From CAINDI01 sp037127585 (lineage in GTDB: Bacteria > Verrucomicrobiota > Verrucomicrobiia > Palsa-1439): a stretch of 13,516 bases of DNA. The translations under genes were made by a program, and so were the position numbers. Below, piece by piece: positions 1 through 5,696 of this stretch. Every line of letters begins with the position of its first letter. The first letter of the stretch is position 1. Under the pieces are notes generated by a model. The model searched no databases. It saw nothing but the letters and a program-made list of their open reading frames with translations, and was not told the origin of the DNA. The DNA lies in NCBI GenBank assembly GCA_037127585.1, contig JBAXYB010000078.1:1-13516 (forward strand), given 5' to 3'.

Positions 1-895
1 CGAAGATTTGCCGGCCGTCGAATCCGACCGCTTTGAGGATGGAGATTTCCCGGGAACGTTCCCGGATCGCCATGCTCATCGTGCTGGCGGTGACGAGCAT
101 CATCGTGAACACAATCACCACGAGGATCGAGCCGAGAAACATTTTCACGTTGCCGATCATCGAGATGAATTCGAGTTGGAACGCCCGTTCCGTCTCGGTC
201 TTCGTCTCCGCGTCCGAGTTCGCGAACACTTTGTCGACGGCGGCAATGACGCCGGGGATGGCTTCCGCATTCTCAGCTTTCAGCCAGAAGGTGCCCACCA
301 AACCGAGTTTGCCCAGGGCTTCATCGAAATATTCGTGGTGGAAAAAAAGCAGCGTCTCGTCGATCCCGTTCCCCCGGTAACGCGCGCGCACGACCAGTTC
401 CAAATCGCACGGCCAGAGCGTGCCTTTCAAGTTGACGCGATCGCCGATCTTCCAGCCGAAGCGTTCCATCAGTTTCCCGCCGACGAGACACGCGGTTCGC
501 TCCCGGATAAACGCGCTTTCTTGGAGCGGATCGATCTCCATCTCAGAAAAAATTTTCAGGATCCGGTCCGCATCCACCCCGAACTGGGCGAAATTACTTT
601 TGCTGATGTCCTGATAAATGCCGCCGAAGTAGGTGAACTTCGAGCAGTGTGCCACGCCGGGGATGCGTTCGATCCGGTACTGGTATTTTTCCGGCAAGAC
701 ATTCGCGAGTGACACTTTGTGCCGGACCGCGAGCCGCAACGCCGCCGTGTCGGTGGTCGGCGGATTGGTCATCAACTCGAGTGCCGTCCGCAAGGTGGTG
801 AACAGGAAGAGCGACAGCGCGACGCTAAACACGGTGAGAATGAGCCGCCGTTTATTGCGGAAGGCATTCCGAAGAATGAAGCCCGGTATCGTCAT
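1..895 (-). CDS. ABC transporter permease, FtsX/MacB type (partial, 3' end outside window)
   Basis: Membrane subunit of an ABC transporter of the FtsX/MacB/LolCE superfamily, the kind that acts on lipoproteins, lipids or exported compounds rather than classic solute import. 298 codons are visible without a stop. The start ATG (895-893) is followed by a short cytoplasmic segment, a membrane helix at about residues 17-37, a long periplasmic MacB-PCD-like domain (about 40-245), and a second helix at about 250-272. The helix is followed by the conserved cytoplasmic stretch RERSREISILKAVGF, typical of FtsX-domain permeases. The remaining helices lie off the left edge. An in-frame stop lies 24-22 bases upstream, inside the hexamer repeat, so the start cannot be much earlier. 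I see no clear Shine-Dalgarno sequence. It follows the ATPase gene by 81 bases on the same strand, so the two very likely form one transporter. Substrate unknown; an adaptor (HlyD-like) gene may lie outside. Confidence 0.9.
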   Translation of the reverse strand, partial: MTIPGFILRNAFRNKRRLILTVFSVALSLFLFTTLRTALELMTNPPTTDTAALRLAVRHKVSLANVLPEKYQYRIERIPGVAHCSKFTYFGGIYQDISKSNFAQFGVDADRILKIFSEMEIDPLQESAFIRERTACLVGGKLMERFGWKIGDRVNLKGTLWPCDLELVVRARYRGNGIDETLLFFHHEYFDEALGKLGLVGTFWLKAENAEAIPGVIAAVDKVFANSDAETKTETERAFQLEFISMIGNVKMFLGSILVVIVFTMMLVTASTMSMAIRERSREISILKAVGFDGRQIF

Positions 896-909
896 GCCAC
901 GTTCGGTTT

Positions 910-964
910 CGTAATCTTACTCTTAATCGCCGGCAGATTACGATTAGGAGCAAGATTAAGAGTA
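910..964. repeat. Inverted array of degenerate hexamers around a GCCGGC core
   Basis: Read on the minus strand, this stretch splits into six-base units of the form TAATCK on one side and GATTAM on the other, around the palindrome GCCGGC at 929-934. Two perfect inverted pairs are nested in it: 8 bp (910-917 with 935-942) and 11 bp (918-928 with 954-964). The two pairs cross each other, so they cannot form at once: the RNA could switch between alternative hairpins. It fills most of the gap between the ATPase and permease genes of one operon, where it could act as a mobile-repeat insertion, an RNA stability element or an attenuator. The function is unknown. Confidence 0.7.
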
Positions 965-976
965 TGGGTGCGGCGG

Positions 977-1663
977 TCAGTGTTGGCCATTGAGCAACTG
1001 TCCCTTCTCCAAGTGAATCGTCCGCTGCGCAAAAGCCGCTGCTTTCGGATCGTGCGTCACCATAATCACCGTCTTGCCGGCTTGGCGGTTGAGTGACTGG
1101 AGCAAGCCGAGGACTTCTTGCGCGGAATGGGCGTCGAGATTGCCGGTTGGTTCGTCGGCGACTATCAGCGTTGGGTCGGTGACGAGGGCGCGGGCGATGG
1201 CAACGCGTTGTTCTTGGCCGCCGGAGAGTTGCCGGGGGAGGTGGCGTTGCCGGTCACCGAGTCCGACCAACTCAAGGGCGGCCGTGACGTGTTCCCGGCG
1301 TTCACGGGCGGTCAGGCTGGTCAGTAAGAGGGGGAGTTCGACGTTTTCAAAGGCCGACAAGACCGGGATGAGATTAAACGTCTGGAAGACGAACCCGACG
1401 TTCTGGTTGCGCCATTCGGCCAAAGCGGTCTCGCTGAGAGCGGCGACATTGATGTCGCGGACGAGGCAATCGCCGGAGGTGGGGCGGTCGATGCCGGCGA
1501 TAATATGGAGCAGGGTACTCTTGCCGGAGCCGCTCGGCCCCATCAACGCGACAAACTCACCGGACTGAATCTGAACCGACACATGGTCGAGGGCGGTGAC
1601 TTCGATTTCGCCGTGGCTGTAAAGTTTTGTCAGGTCGCGGATTTGGACGAGCGTTTCAGGCAT
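977..1663 (-). CDS. ABC transporter ATP-binding protein, LolD/MacB family
   Basis: Cytoplasmic ATPase that powers the adjacent FtsX/MacB-type permease. All motifs are present in 228 residues, the usual length of a free-standing LolD-like ATPase: Walker A GPSGSGKST (42-50), Q-loop at Q94 (FVFQTFNLIP), signature LSGGQ (146-150), Walker B LIVADEP (166-172), D-loop NLD, and H-loop His204. The phrase VADEPTGNLD and the segment after the Q-loop are typical of the LolD/MacB/FtsE group. The signature continues as EQR rather than the commoner QQR, a mild change. First gene of a minus-strand operon with the permease 81 bases downstream. A strong extended -10 promoter sits so close to the ATG that the mRNA may have almost no leader. 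The transported substrate cannot be told from sequence. Confidence 0.95.
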   Translation of the reverse strand: MPETLVQIRDLTKLYSHGEIEVTALDHVSVQIQSGEFVALMGPSGSGKSTLLHIIAGIDRPTSGDCLVRDINVAALSETALAEWRNQNVGFVFQTFNLIPVLSAFENVELPLLLTSLTARERREHVTAALELVGLGDRQRHLPRQLSGGQEQRVAIARALVTDPTLIVADEPTGNLDAHSAQEVLGLLQSLNRQAGKTVIMVTHDPKAAAFAQRTIHLEKGQLLNGQH

Positions 1664-1672
1664 CGGGAACGG

Positions 1673-1701
1673 ATTATAGCATAGCCGGGAATGCCCGGAA
1701 A
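1673..1701 (-). promoter_or_regulatory. Sigma70-like extended -10 promoter for the ABC transporter operon
   Basis: On the minus strand there is a perfect -10 box TATAAT (1678-1673) preceded by TGC, giving the extended -10 form TGCTATAAT (1681-1673). A weak -35 match TTTCCG lies at 1701-1696 with 17 bases between, which fits, since extended -10 promoters tolerate poor -35 boxes. The predicted transcription start is about 1666, only about 3 bases before the ATPase ATG at 1663. No Shine-Dalgarno sequence fits in between. Confidence 0.6.
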
Positions 1702-1732
1702 GTTTCGAGGAAATGCGGACTTGGGAGCAATG

Positions 1733-1749
1733 ACTCTACCGCGTAGAGT
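1733..1749. repeat. 17-bp hairpin/palindrome (7-bp arms)
   Basis: Perfect inverted repeat ACTCTAC (1733-1739) and GTAGAGT (1743-1749) with a CGC centre. It lies in the divergent region, about 30 bases upstream of the -35 position of the minus-strand promoter. It could be a regulator-binding site or a dispersed repeat; it lacks a T-tract, so it is a poor terminator. Confidence 0.5.
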
Positions 1750-1816
1750 TCAACTGTGAGCGCTGCTGAGATCATCAAGTATCAGCGAAGCTGCGGCCTG
1801 ACGAACGCGCCCCGGT

Positions 1817-1826
1817 GGCATATGCC
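1817..1826. repeat. 10-bp perfect palindrome GGCATATGCC
   Basis: Perfect palindrome centred at 1821/1822 in the divergent intergenic region, about 100 bases before the lipoprotein start. It may be a binding site for a dimeric regulator, but a single palindrome of this size can be chance. Confidence 0.3.
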
Positions 1827-1924
1827 TCCGCGACTTCCCAGGAGCAGGAATGCGTTTAAGTCTGCAACACTCTTTACGGTGTTTTCTTTTCAAGGCGGCG
1901 ACTCAGTGTTATAGGATTGTTTTC

Positions 1925-2545
1925 ATGAAAACGACCCTCCTGCGGTTCCTGCCCCTATTGACACTTGTTACGTTGCTGACTGGGTGCGCCTTTACGAAAG
2001 AGAACGTCTCGTTGAACTATCAGCGTCCACCGTTGGGTGAAGCCGTTAGGGTAGAAGCTACCATTGCGGTGCAGAAACTCAAGGATACGCGTGGCTCCGA
2101 CCCGCATTTGCTGGCGAACAAAGGGGTTCAATTCAAGACCAGCGGCGCGTACGTCACCACGAACGAAGTGGCTGACATTGTTACCGCGGTGTTGAAAGAC
2201 ACTCTGGCCGGCATGAGTTGCAAGCTGGTGGCCGAAGGTGCCGATCTAAATCTGGGTGGAGATATTCTGAAGTTTGATTCTACCGTGTTGATGGGATTCT
2301 GGTCGGGGGCAATGGAGGGTTCCATTCAATTGAACCTGAAGCTTACCAACGCCAAGACTGGTGCGCTGGTTTGGAGCGAAGTGTTGAGCGGGTACACCAA
2401 GATTGATGGCTTGCAAGTGGATCGGGCGGCCCATCGACAGATGGTCGCCGAAAAGGTATTGCAGGACGTGATGCAGAAGCTGGCTTCTTCTGAAAGCTTT
2501 CGCAAGGTGCTCACTCACTATACCGCGGCTCCGCCCAGTCCCTAA
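1925..2545 (+). CDS. Small outer-membrane-type lipoprotein, YajG-like
   Basis: Predicted exported lipoprotein of 206 residues. The N-terminus has a charged MK start, a hydrophobic core and the lipobox LLTGC, so signal peptidase II would cut before Cys21 and the cysteine would be lipidated; the next residue is Ala, not Asp, which favours outer-membrane sorting. I chose the ATG at 1925 because it places this signal peptide correctly and has AGGA (1913-1916) eight bases upstream; an ATG at 1850 in the same frame would add an implausible basic leader. The mature part (a start such as LNYQRPPLGEAVRVEATIAV, then an alternating beta/alpha pattern with TTNEVADIVTAVLKDTL and a late GALVWSEVLSGY strand) resembles the YajG family of uncharacterised lipoproteins in order and length; this is a fold-level resemblance only. 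It stands alone, divergent from the ABC operon and separated from prs by about 430 bases. Function unknown. Confidence 0.8.
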   Translation: MKTTLLRFLPLLTLVTLLTGCAFTKENVSLNYQRPPLGEAVRVEATIAVQKLKDTRGSDPHLLANKGVQFKTSGAYVTTNEVADIVTAVLKDTLAGMSCKLVAEGADLNLGGDILKFDSTVLMGFWSGAMEGSIQLNLKLTNAKTGALVWSEVLSGYTKIDGLQVDRAAHRQMVAEKVLQDVMQKLASSESFRKVLTHYTAAPPSP

Positions 2546-2598
2546 GCTTCACTCACACCTGATTATTTCCTCGCAAGGTGCGGGCGTGCGGTGACGGT

Positions 2599-2727
2599 AT
2601 GGATTGGTGGTTAAGTTTCCAGCAATTTGGAAAACCCGAGTGGCATTTGTTAGGCGAAAATGTTCCGACTGGAGACGACGCCCTCTTGCGCTGGCTGTTT
2701 CCAAGCCTGCTGGGAGAATCGAATTAG
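2599..2727 (+). CDS. Possible small ORF (42 residues), unrecognised
   Basis: ATG at 2599 to TAG at 2725-2727. The peptide starts MDWWLSFQQFGKPEWHLL and ends LRWLFPSLLGESN: tryptophan- and leucine-rich, mildly acidic, no signal peptide or membrane helix, looking more like a folded or amphipathic peptide than the arginine/serine-rich out-of-frame text around it. GGTGA (2590-2594) lies four bases before the ATG, a weak and tight Shine-Dalgarno match. A GTG at 2578 in the same frame is an alternative start. I do not recognise a family. It could equally be a fragment of a decayed gene or chance. Confidence 0.25.
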   Translation: MDWWLSFQQFGKPEWHLLGENVPTGDDALLRWLFPSLLGESN

Positions 2728-2864
2728 CGGCACTTGTGCTGTATTGGCATCGCCGGGAGCAGCAATCCCAGCAAGAGAAAAAGCGAAATACTGTGGACTG
2801 ACCCATAGGATTGGCCGGCATTTCCGCCCTAACCGACACGCAGGAGCGCTCGTTGCTGACTGTG

Positions 2865-2877
2865 CTGAAAGTTTCAG
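2865..2877. promoter_or_regulatory. 13-bp palindrome, possible operator beside the prs promoter
   Basis: CTGAAA-G-TTTCAG is a perfect inverted repeat with a single central base, ending one base before the candidate -35 box at 2879. The position suits a dimeric transcription factor that touches RNA polymerase, but no regulator is known from this window. Confidence 0.35.
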
Positions 2878-2878
2878 G

Positions 2879-2907
2879 TTGATATGTCGGAGGTGATGCA
2901 GTAGAAA
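2879..2907 (+). promoter_or_regulatory. Candidate sigma70 promoter for the prs-led gene run
   Basis: TTGATA (2879-2884, 5 of 6 to TTGACA) and TAGAAA (2902-2907, 4 of 6 to TATAAT) are separated by exactly 17 bases. The predicted start at about 2914 gives a leader of about 59 bases to the GTG at 2973. It is the best match I see in the gap, but found by eye. Confidence 0.4.
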
Positions 2908-2972
2908 GACGGCTCGCTTGATGGGCCATGGCTGTATGGCGTGGCCTTAATTTTTCGCGAGTTAGAACCTTT

Positions 2973-3932
2973 GTGGAACCTGAATTGAAGATTTTCTCTG
3001 GAAATGCGAATCGGCCGCTGGCGCAACGCATCGCTGACTATGTCGGGGTGCGGCTGGGCGAGGCTACCGTAGAGCCATTCCCTGACCGGGAAACGTTCGT
3101 TAAGATCAACGAAAACGTTCGCGGGCGGGATATTTTCATCGTGCAGCCAACGTGTCCGCCGGCGAACGAGCATTTGATGGAGTTGTTGATCATGATTGAT
3201 GCGTGCCGGCGCGCGAGCGCGACGCGGATCACAGCGGTGATTCCGTTCTTTGGCTACGCCCGGCAAGACCGGAAAGATCAACCGCGGGTGCCGATTACGG
3301 CGAAATTGGTCGCGAATCTGATTGTGGCGGCAGGGGCGCACCGAGTGTTGACGATGGATTTGCACGCGCAGCAGATCATGGGGTTCTTCGACATTCCAGT
3401 CGATCACCTCTATGCGGCGCCGGTGATTTTTAAATATTTTCAGAAGAAAGATCTGTCGAATCTCGTGGTGGTTTCGCCCGACATCGGTGGGGTGAAGATG
3501 GTGGCAGCGTACGCGAATGTGTTTCACGCGCCATTGGCGATCGTCGCCAAAAAACGCAAGAGTGCGACGGATGTTGAGATTCTGAATGTCATCGGCGAAG
3601 TGAAGGGTAAGGACGTTCTGCTCGTGGATGATTTGACGGAGAGTGCCGGCACGTTGACGCGGGCGGCGGAAGTCTTGAAGGCGCGCGGGGCGCGGAAGAT
3701 TTACGCATCGGTCAGTCACGCCGTGCTTGGGCCGCAGGCGATTGAACGGCTCAAGAAGTCGAAAATTGAAGAGCTGGTCACGACCGATACGGTGCCGCAT
3801 TCGAAGGTGACCGGGTTCAAGCTGACGGAGTTGAGCGTCGCACCGGTGTTGGGCGAGGCGATCAAGCGGATTCATAATTCCGAGTCGGTCTCGTCGCTGT
3901 TCGACATCAATGGCGAGCGGCCGGAAAGTTAA
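2973..3932 (+). CDS. prs: Ribose-phosphate pyrophosphokinase (PRPP synthetase)
   Basis: Makes 5-phosphoribosyl-1-diphosphate from ribose 5-phosphate and ATP in the cytosol, feeding purine, pyrimidine, NAD, histidine and tryptophan synthesis. From GTG 2973 the protein has 319 residues, close to the usual 310-320, and begins EPELKIFSGNANRPLAQ like the family. An ATG at 2928 would add 15 residues (MAVWRGLNF...) not expected in Prs, so I prefer GTG, although neither start has a strong ribosome site. Seen: INENVRG (45-51), the ATP/metal region with His131 (MDLHAQQ), the PPi-side SPDIGG (168-173), the flexible catalytic loop AKKRK (192-196), and the PRPP-binding loop DDLTESAGT (219-227). In the segment FPDRETF an Arg stands where a Gly is usual (FPDGE). 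First gene of the long run; rplY starts 28 bases after its stop. Confidence 0.97.
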   Translation: MEPELKIFSGNANRPLAQRIADYVGVRLGEATVEPFPDRETFVKINENVRGRDIFIVQPTCPPANEHLMELLIMIDACRRASATRITAVIPFFGYARQDRKDQPRVPITAKLVANLIVAAGAHRVLTMDLHAQQIMGFFDIPVDHLYAAPVIFKYFQKKDLSNLVVVSPDIGGVKMVAAYANVFHAPLAIVAKKRKSATDVEILNVIGEVKGKDVLLVDDLTESAGTLTRAAEVLKARGARKIYASVSHAVLGPQAIERLKKSKIEELVTTDTVPHSKVTGFKLTELSVAPVLGEAIKRIHNSESVSSLFDINGERPES

Positions 3933-3960
3933 ACGATAAATTTTTGAGGAGAACATCAGT

Positions 3961-4746
3961 ATGGCTAAACAAGTAAAACTAAATGCGAAATTGCGAACCG
4001 TGGCCGGTCGCGGTCCGGTCAAACAGTTGCGTGACCAGGGCATCACGCCCGGGGTGGTGTACGGCGCGCACACGAAACCGTTCAGCATCACCGTGAACTC
4101 CCGTGAACTCGGCGAAGTCCTGCACCATGCCACCGGCGAGAACGTGCTCGTTGACTTGGCGGTGGACGAGAACGGCTCGACCAGCAACCGGCTCGCGCTG
4201 ATTCAGGAAGTCCAACATCATCCCTTTAATGACGTGATCCTGCACATTGATCTTCACGAGGTGCTCGCGACGGAGAAGTTGCGCACCAAGGTGCCGGTGC
4301 GACCGGTCGGCGAACCGGCCGGCGTCAAGAATGGCGGCGGCGTGCTCGAATACATCCTGCGCGAGTTGCACGTCGAATGTTTGCCGAAAGATTTGCCGGA
4401 CGTGATCGAAGTCAGCGTCGAGAAGCTCGAAATCGGCGGAGCCATTCACATTGGTGAAATCGCGGCCCCCGCGGGGGTTGAGTTGTTGGATGACAAAGGT
4501 CAGCCGGTATTCCTTGTGGTTGCGCCCATCGCGGAAGAAGATGCTGCGACTCCGGCTGCCGGTGCGACGGCCGAGCCCGAAGTCATTGGTGCGAAGCCCG
4601 TCGAAGGCGAAGAAGCCGCGGCTGGCGATGCGAAACCAGCAGCCGGCAAGGCCGACGCGAAACCCGCCGCCGCTGCCGCCGCCGGCAAGGCGGAAGCCAA
4701 GCCCGCCGCGGGCAAGGCCGAGGCGAAACCGGCCGCCAAGAAGTAA
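3961..4746 (+). CDS. rplY: 50S ribosomal protein L25 (TL5/Ctc type) with Ala-Lys-Pro tail
   Basis: 5S rRNA-binding protein of the large ribosomal subunit, long form as in Ctc/TL5. The N-terminal L25 beta-barrel domain spans about residues 1-93 (RTVAGRGPVKQLRDQGITPGVVYG; ending near HHPFNDVILHIDLHEV), followed by the TL5 C-terminal beta domain (about 95-190, with HVECLPKDLPDVIEV). From about residue 200 on comes a low-complexity tail rich in Ala, Lys, Glu and Pro, with three copies of a nine-residue unit. Total 261 residues; the tail makes it longer than a typical Ctc protein. A strong GAGGAG (3946-3951) sits nine bases before the ATG, so this is likely the most efficiently started gene of the run. 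Its TAA is followed at once by the pth GTG. Confidence 0.96.
   Translation: MAKQVKLNAKLRTVAGRGPVKQLRDQGITPGVVYGAHTKPFSITVNSRELGEVLHHATGENVLVDLAVDENGSTSNRLALIQEVQHHPFNDVILHIDLHEVLATEKLRTKVPVRPVGEPAGVKNGGGVLEYILRELHVECLPKDLPDVIEVSVEKLEIGGAIHIGEIAAPAGVELLDDKGQPVFLVVAPIAEEDAATPAAGATAEPEVIGAKPVEGEEAAAGDAKPAAGKADAKPAAAAAAGKAEAKPAAGKAEAKPAAKK
4645..4737 (+). repeat. Imperfect 27-bp tandem repeat in the rplY tail
   Basis: Three copies of a 27-base unit encoding GKA(D/E)AKPAA: 4645-4671, 4684-4710 and 4711-4737, with 12 bases of alanine codons between the first and second. Third codon positions differ between copies, so the peptide is kept while the DNA has drifted; the copy number may vary between strains. 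Confidence 0.85.
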
Positions 4747-5340
4747 GTGGTCGTGGCAGACCGGCCTCAGCTGGTCGTGGGACTCGGCAACCCCGGCAAG
4801 GAGTACGTCGGGACGCGGCACAACGTCGGGTTTGCGATTGTCGAGGCGTTGGCCGAGAAGTTGGATTGTTCTTTGCGAAGCCGGACGAAGTTTTCGGCAC
4901 AGATGGGTGCCGTCGGTCCGGTCACGTTGCTGAAGCCGCAGACGTTTATGAATCGGAGCGGCGTCGCGGTGGCGGCGGTGGTGCACTGGTTGAAGTTGAT
5001 GCCGGCGGATGTGTTGGTGGTGGTGGACGACGCGGATTTGCCGCTCGGGCAGTTGCGGTTGCGACTGGCCGGCGGGAGTGGCGGCCACAATGGGCTGCGG
5101 TCGATCTGCGAGGCGTTGGGCGGCAGTGAAGATTTTCGCCGGTTGCGAGTTGGGATTGGGCGGCGCGAAGCGGTTGGTTCGGACATTACGAATCACGTGC
5201 TGGGTCGGTTCGCTGCGACCGAGCGAAAAGATGCCGAGTTGGCAGTGGCCGAAGCGGTGCAAGCAATCGAGTGTTGCCTCAGCGACGGATTTGCGGTAGC
5301 CATGAATCGGTTTAATCGAAAAAAGGGAGACGAAGTTTGA
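4747..5340 (+). CDS. pth: Peptidyl-tRNA hydrolase
   Basis: Cleaves peptidyl-tRNA released from stalled ribosomes, so that tRNA can be reused. 197 residues, family-typical. Catalytic and binding residues are in place: GLGNPGKEY with Asn15, RHNVGF with catalytic His25, KPQTFMNRSG with Asn69, VVVDDADLP with Asp94, and GGSGGHNGL with His114/Asn115. The GTG start directly abuts the rplY stop with no gap, and a second GTG at 4753 is a possible alternative; neither has a good ribosome site, so translation is probably coupled to rplY. It overlaps the rpsF start by four bases. The pairing of L25/Ctc with Pth is a widespread bacterial gene order. Confidence 0.97.
   Translation: MVVADRPQLVVGLGNPGKEYVGTRHNVGFAIVEALAEKLDCSLRSRTKFSAQMGAVGPVTLLKPQTFMNRSGVAVAAVVHWLKLMPADVLVVVDDADLPLGQLRLRLAGGSGGHNGLRSICEALGGSEDFRRLRVGIGRREAVGSDITNHVLGRFAATERKDAELAVAEAVQAIECCLSDGFAVAMNRFNRKKGDEV
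5324..5330 (+). promoter_or_regulatory. Ribosome binding site fixing the TTG start of rpsF
   Basis: AGGGAGA inside the end of pth, six bases before the TTG at 5337. The strong match supports TTG as a real start, since no ATG or GTG is available in frame near the S6 N-terminus. Confidence 0.75.
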
Positions 5341-5690
5341 AAAGATACGAAGGTTTATTGATTTTGGATGTAATCGGCAACGAAGATGCCGAGAAGAATA
5401 TTATTGATCGCGTGCAGAAAGAGATCGAACACGCCGGCGGACACGTCGAGACGGTTCAGAAGATGGGCCCGAAGCCGTTTGCGCGGCCGACGTCCAAACG
5501 CAGTGCCGCGCATTATGTGAATGTGATTTTCCTGGCCCCGGCGCCGGCAATCAGCGCGTTGGATACGAAGTTCCATCTCGATAACGAAATGTTCCGCTGG
5601 CAGATCACCGAGATCATCCCGGAGAAACCGTATCTCCCCCGGCGCGAAAAGAAAGCTGCCAAAGCCGCAGCCGCAGCCGCCACTCGCTAA
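5337..5690 (+). CDS. rpsF: 30S ribosomal protein S6
   Basis: Small-subunit protein that binds 16S rRNA as a heterodimer with S18. The sequence starts KRYEGLLILDVIGNEDAEK, the usual first strand and helix of S6, and continues through a KMGPKPFARPTSK strand, AAHYVNVIFLA, and the closing MFRWQITEI strand. 117 residues. The C-terminus ends in a Lys/Ala-rich tail (KKAAKAAAAAATR). Start TTG at 5337 overlaps the pth TGA (shared TTGA), with a strong ribosome site in pth. Because it overlaps pth there is no room for the S6:S18-binding mRNA leader known in some other bacteria. Followed by ssb after six bases; rpsR, encoding the S18 partner, is next after ssb. Confidence 0.95.
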   Translation: MKRYEGLLILDVIGNEDAEKNIIDRVQKEIEHAGGHVETVQKMGPKPFARPTSKRSAAHYVNVIFLAPAPAISALDTKFHLDNEMFRWQITEIIPEKPYLPRREKKAAKAAAAAATR

Positions 5691-5696
5691 ACAGCC

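Larger units (their letters stand above)
2546..2972. other. Gene-poor stretch before prs
   Basis: About 430 bases with no recognisable gene family, tRNA or strong terminator on either strand. Open frames overlap in several phases, but none has clear family signature. It holds a possible 42-residue ORF (2599-2727), then in another phase the short open pieces ending NTVD (stop near 2801) and, after that stop, a 23-codon TTG-led piece ending at about 2881. This patchwork could be the remains of a decayed gene. The last 100 bases carry a palindrome and a candidate prs promoter. Confidence 0.5.

Noticed and set aside
2546..2972. A tRNA gene, as is sometimes found upstream of prs
   Set aside because: No T-loop-like GTTCRA segment with matching arms or acceptor stem was found on either strand.
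2549..3031. Long minus-strand open frame (160 codons) across the gap before prs
   Set aside because: The reading is Ser/Arg/Pro-rich, overlaps the conserved start of prs, has no recognisable domain and no ribosome site; it is probably a by-product of GC-rich coding sequence.
4090..4112. Short direct repeat CCGTGAACTC in rplY
   Set aside because: Only two copies within conserved coding sequence; probably chance from repeated Val/Asn/Ser and Arg/Glu/Leu codons.
2874..4187. 437-codon minus-strand open frame opposite prs and rplY
   Set aside because: It is antisense to two well-conserved genes, and its composition (His/Arg-rich, as expected from the complement of Asp/Val/Ala-rich genes) marks it as a shadow.
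4885..5130. GGTGGTGG-like simple repeats in pth
   Set aside because: They are explained by valine, alanine and glycine codons in the conserved enzyme; protein conservation accounts for them.
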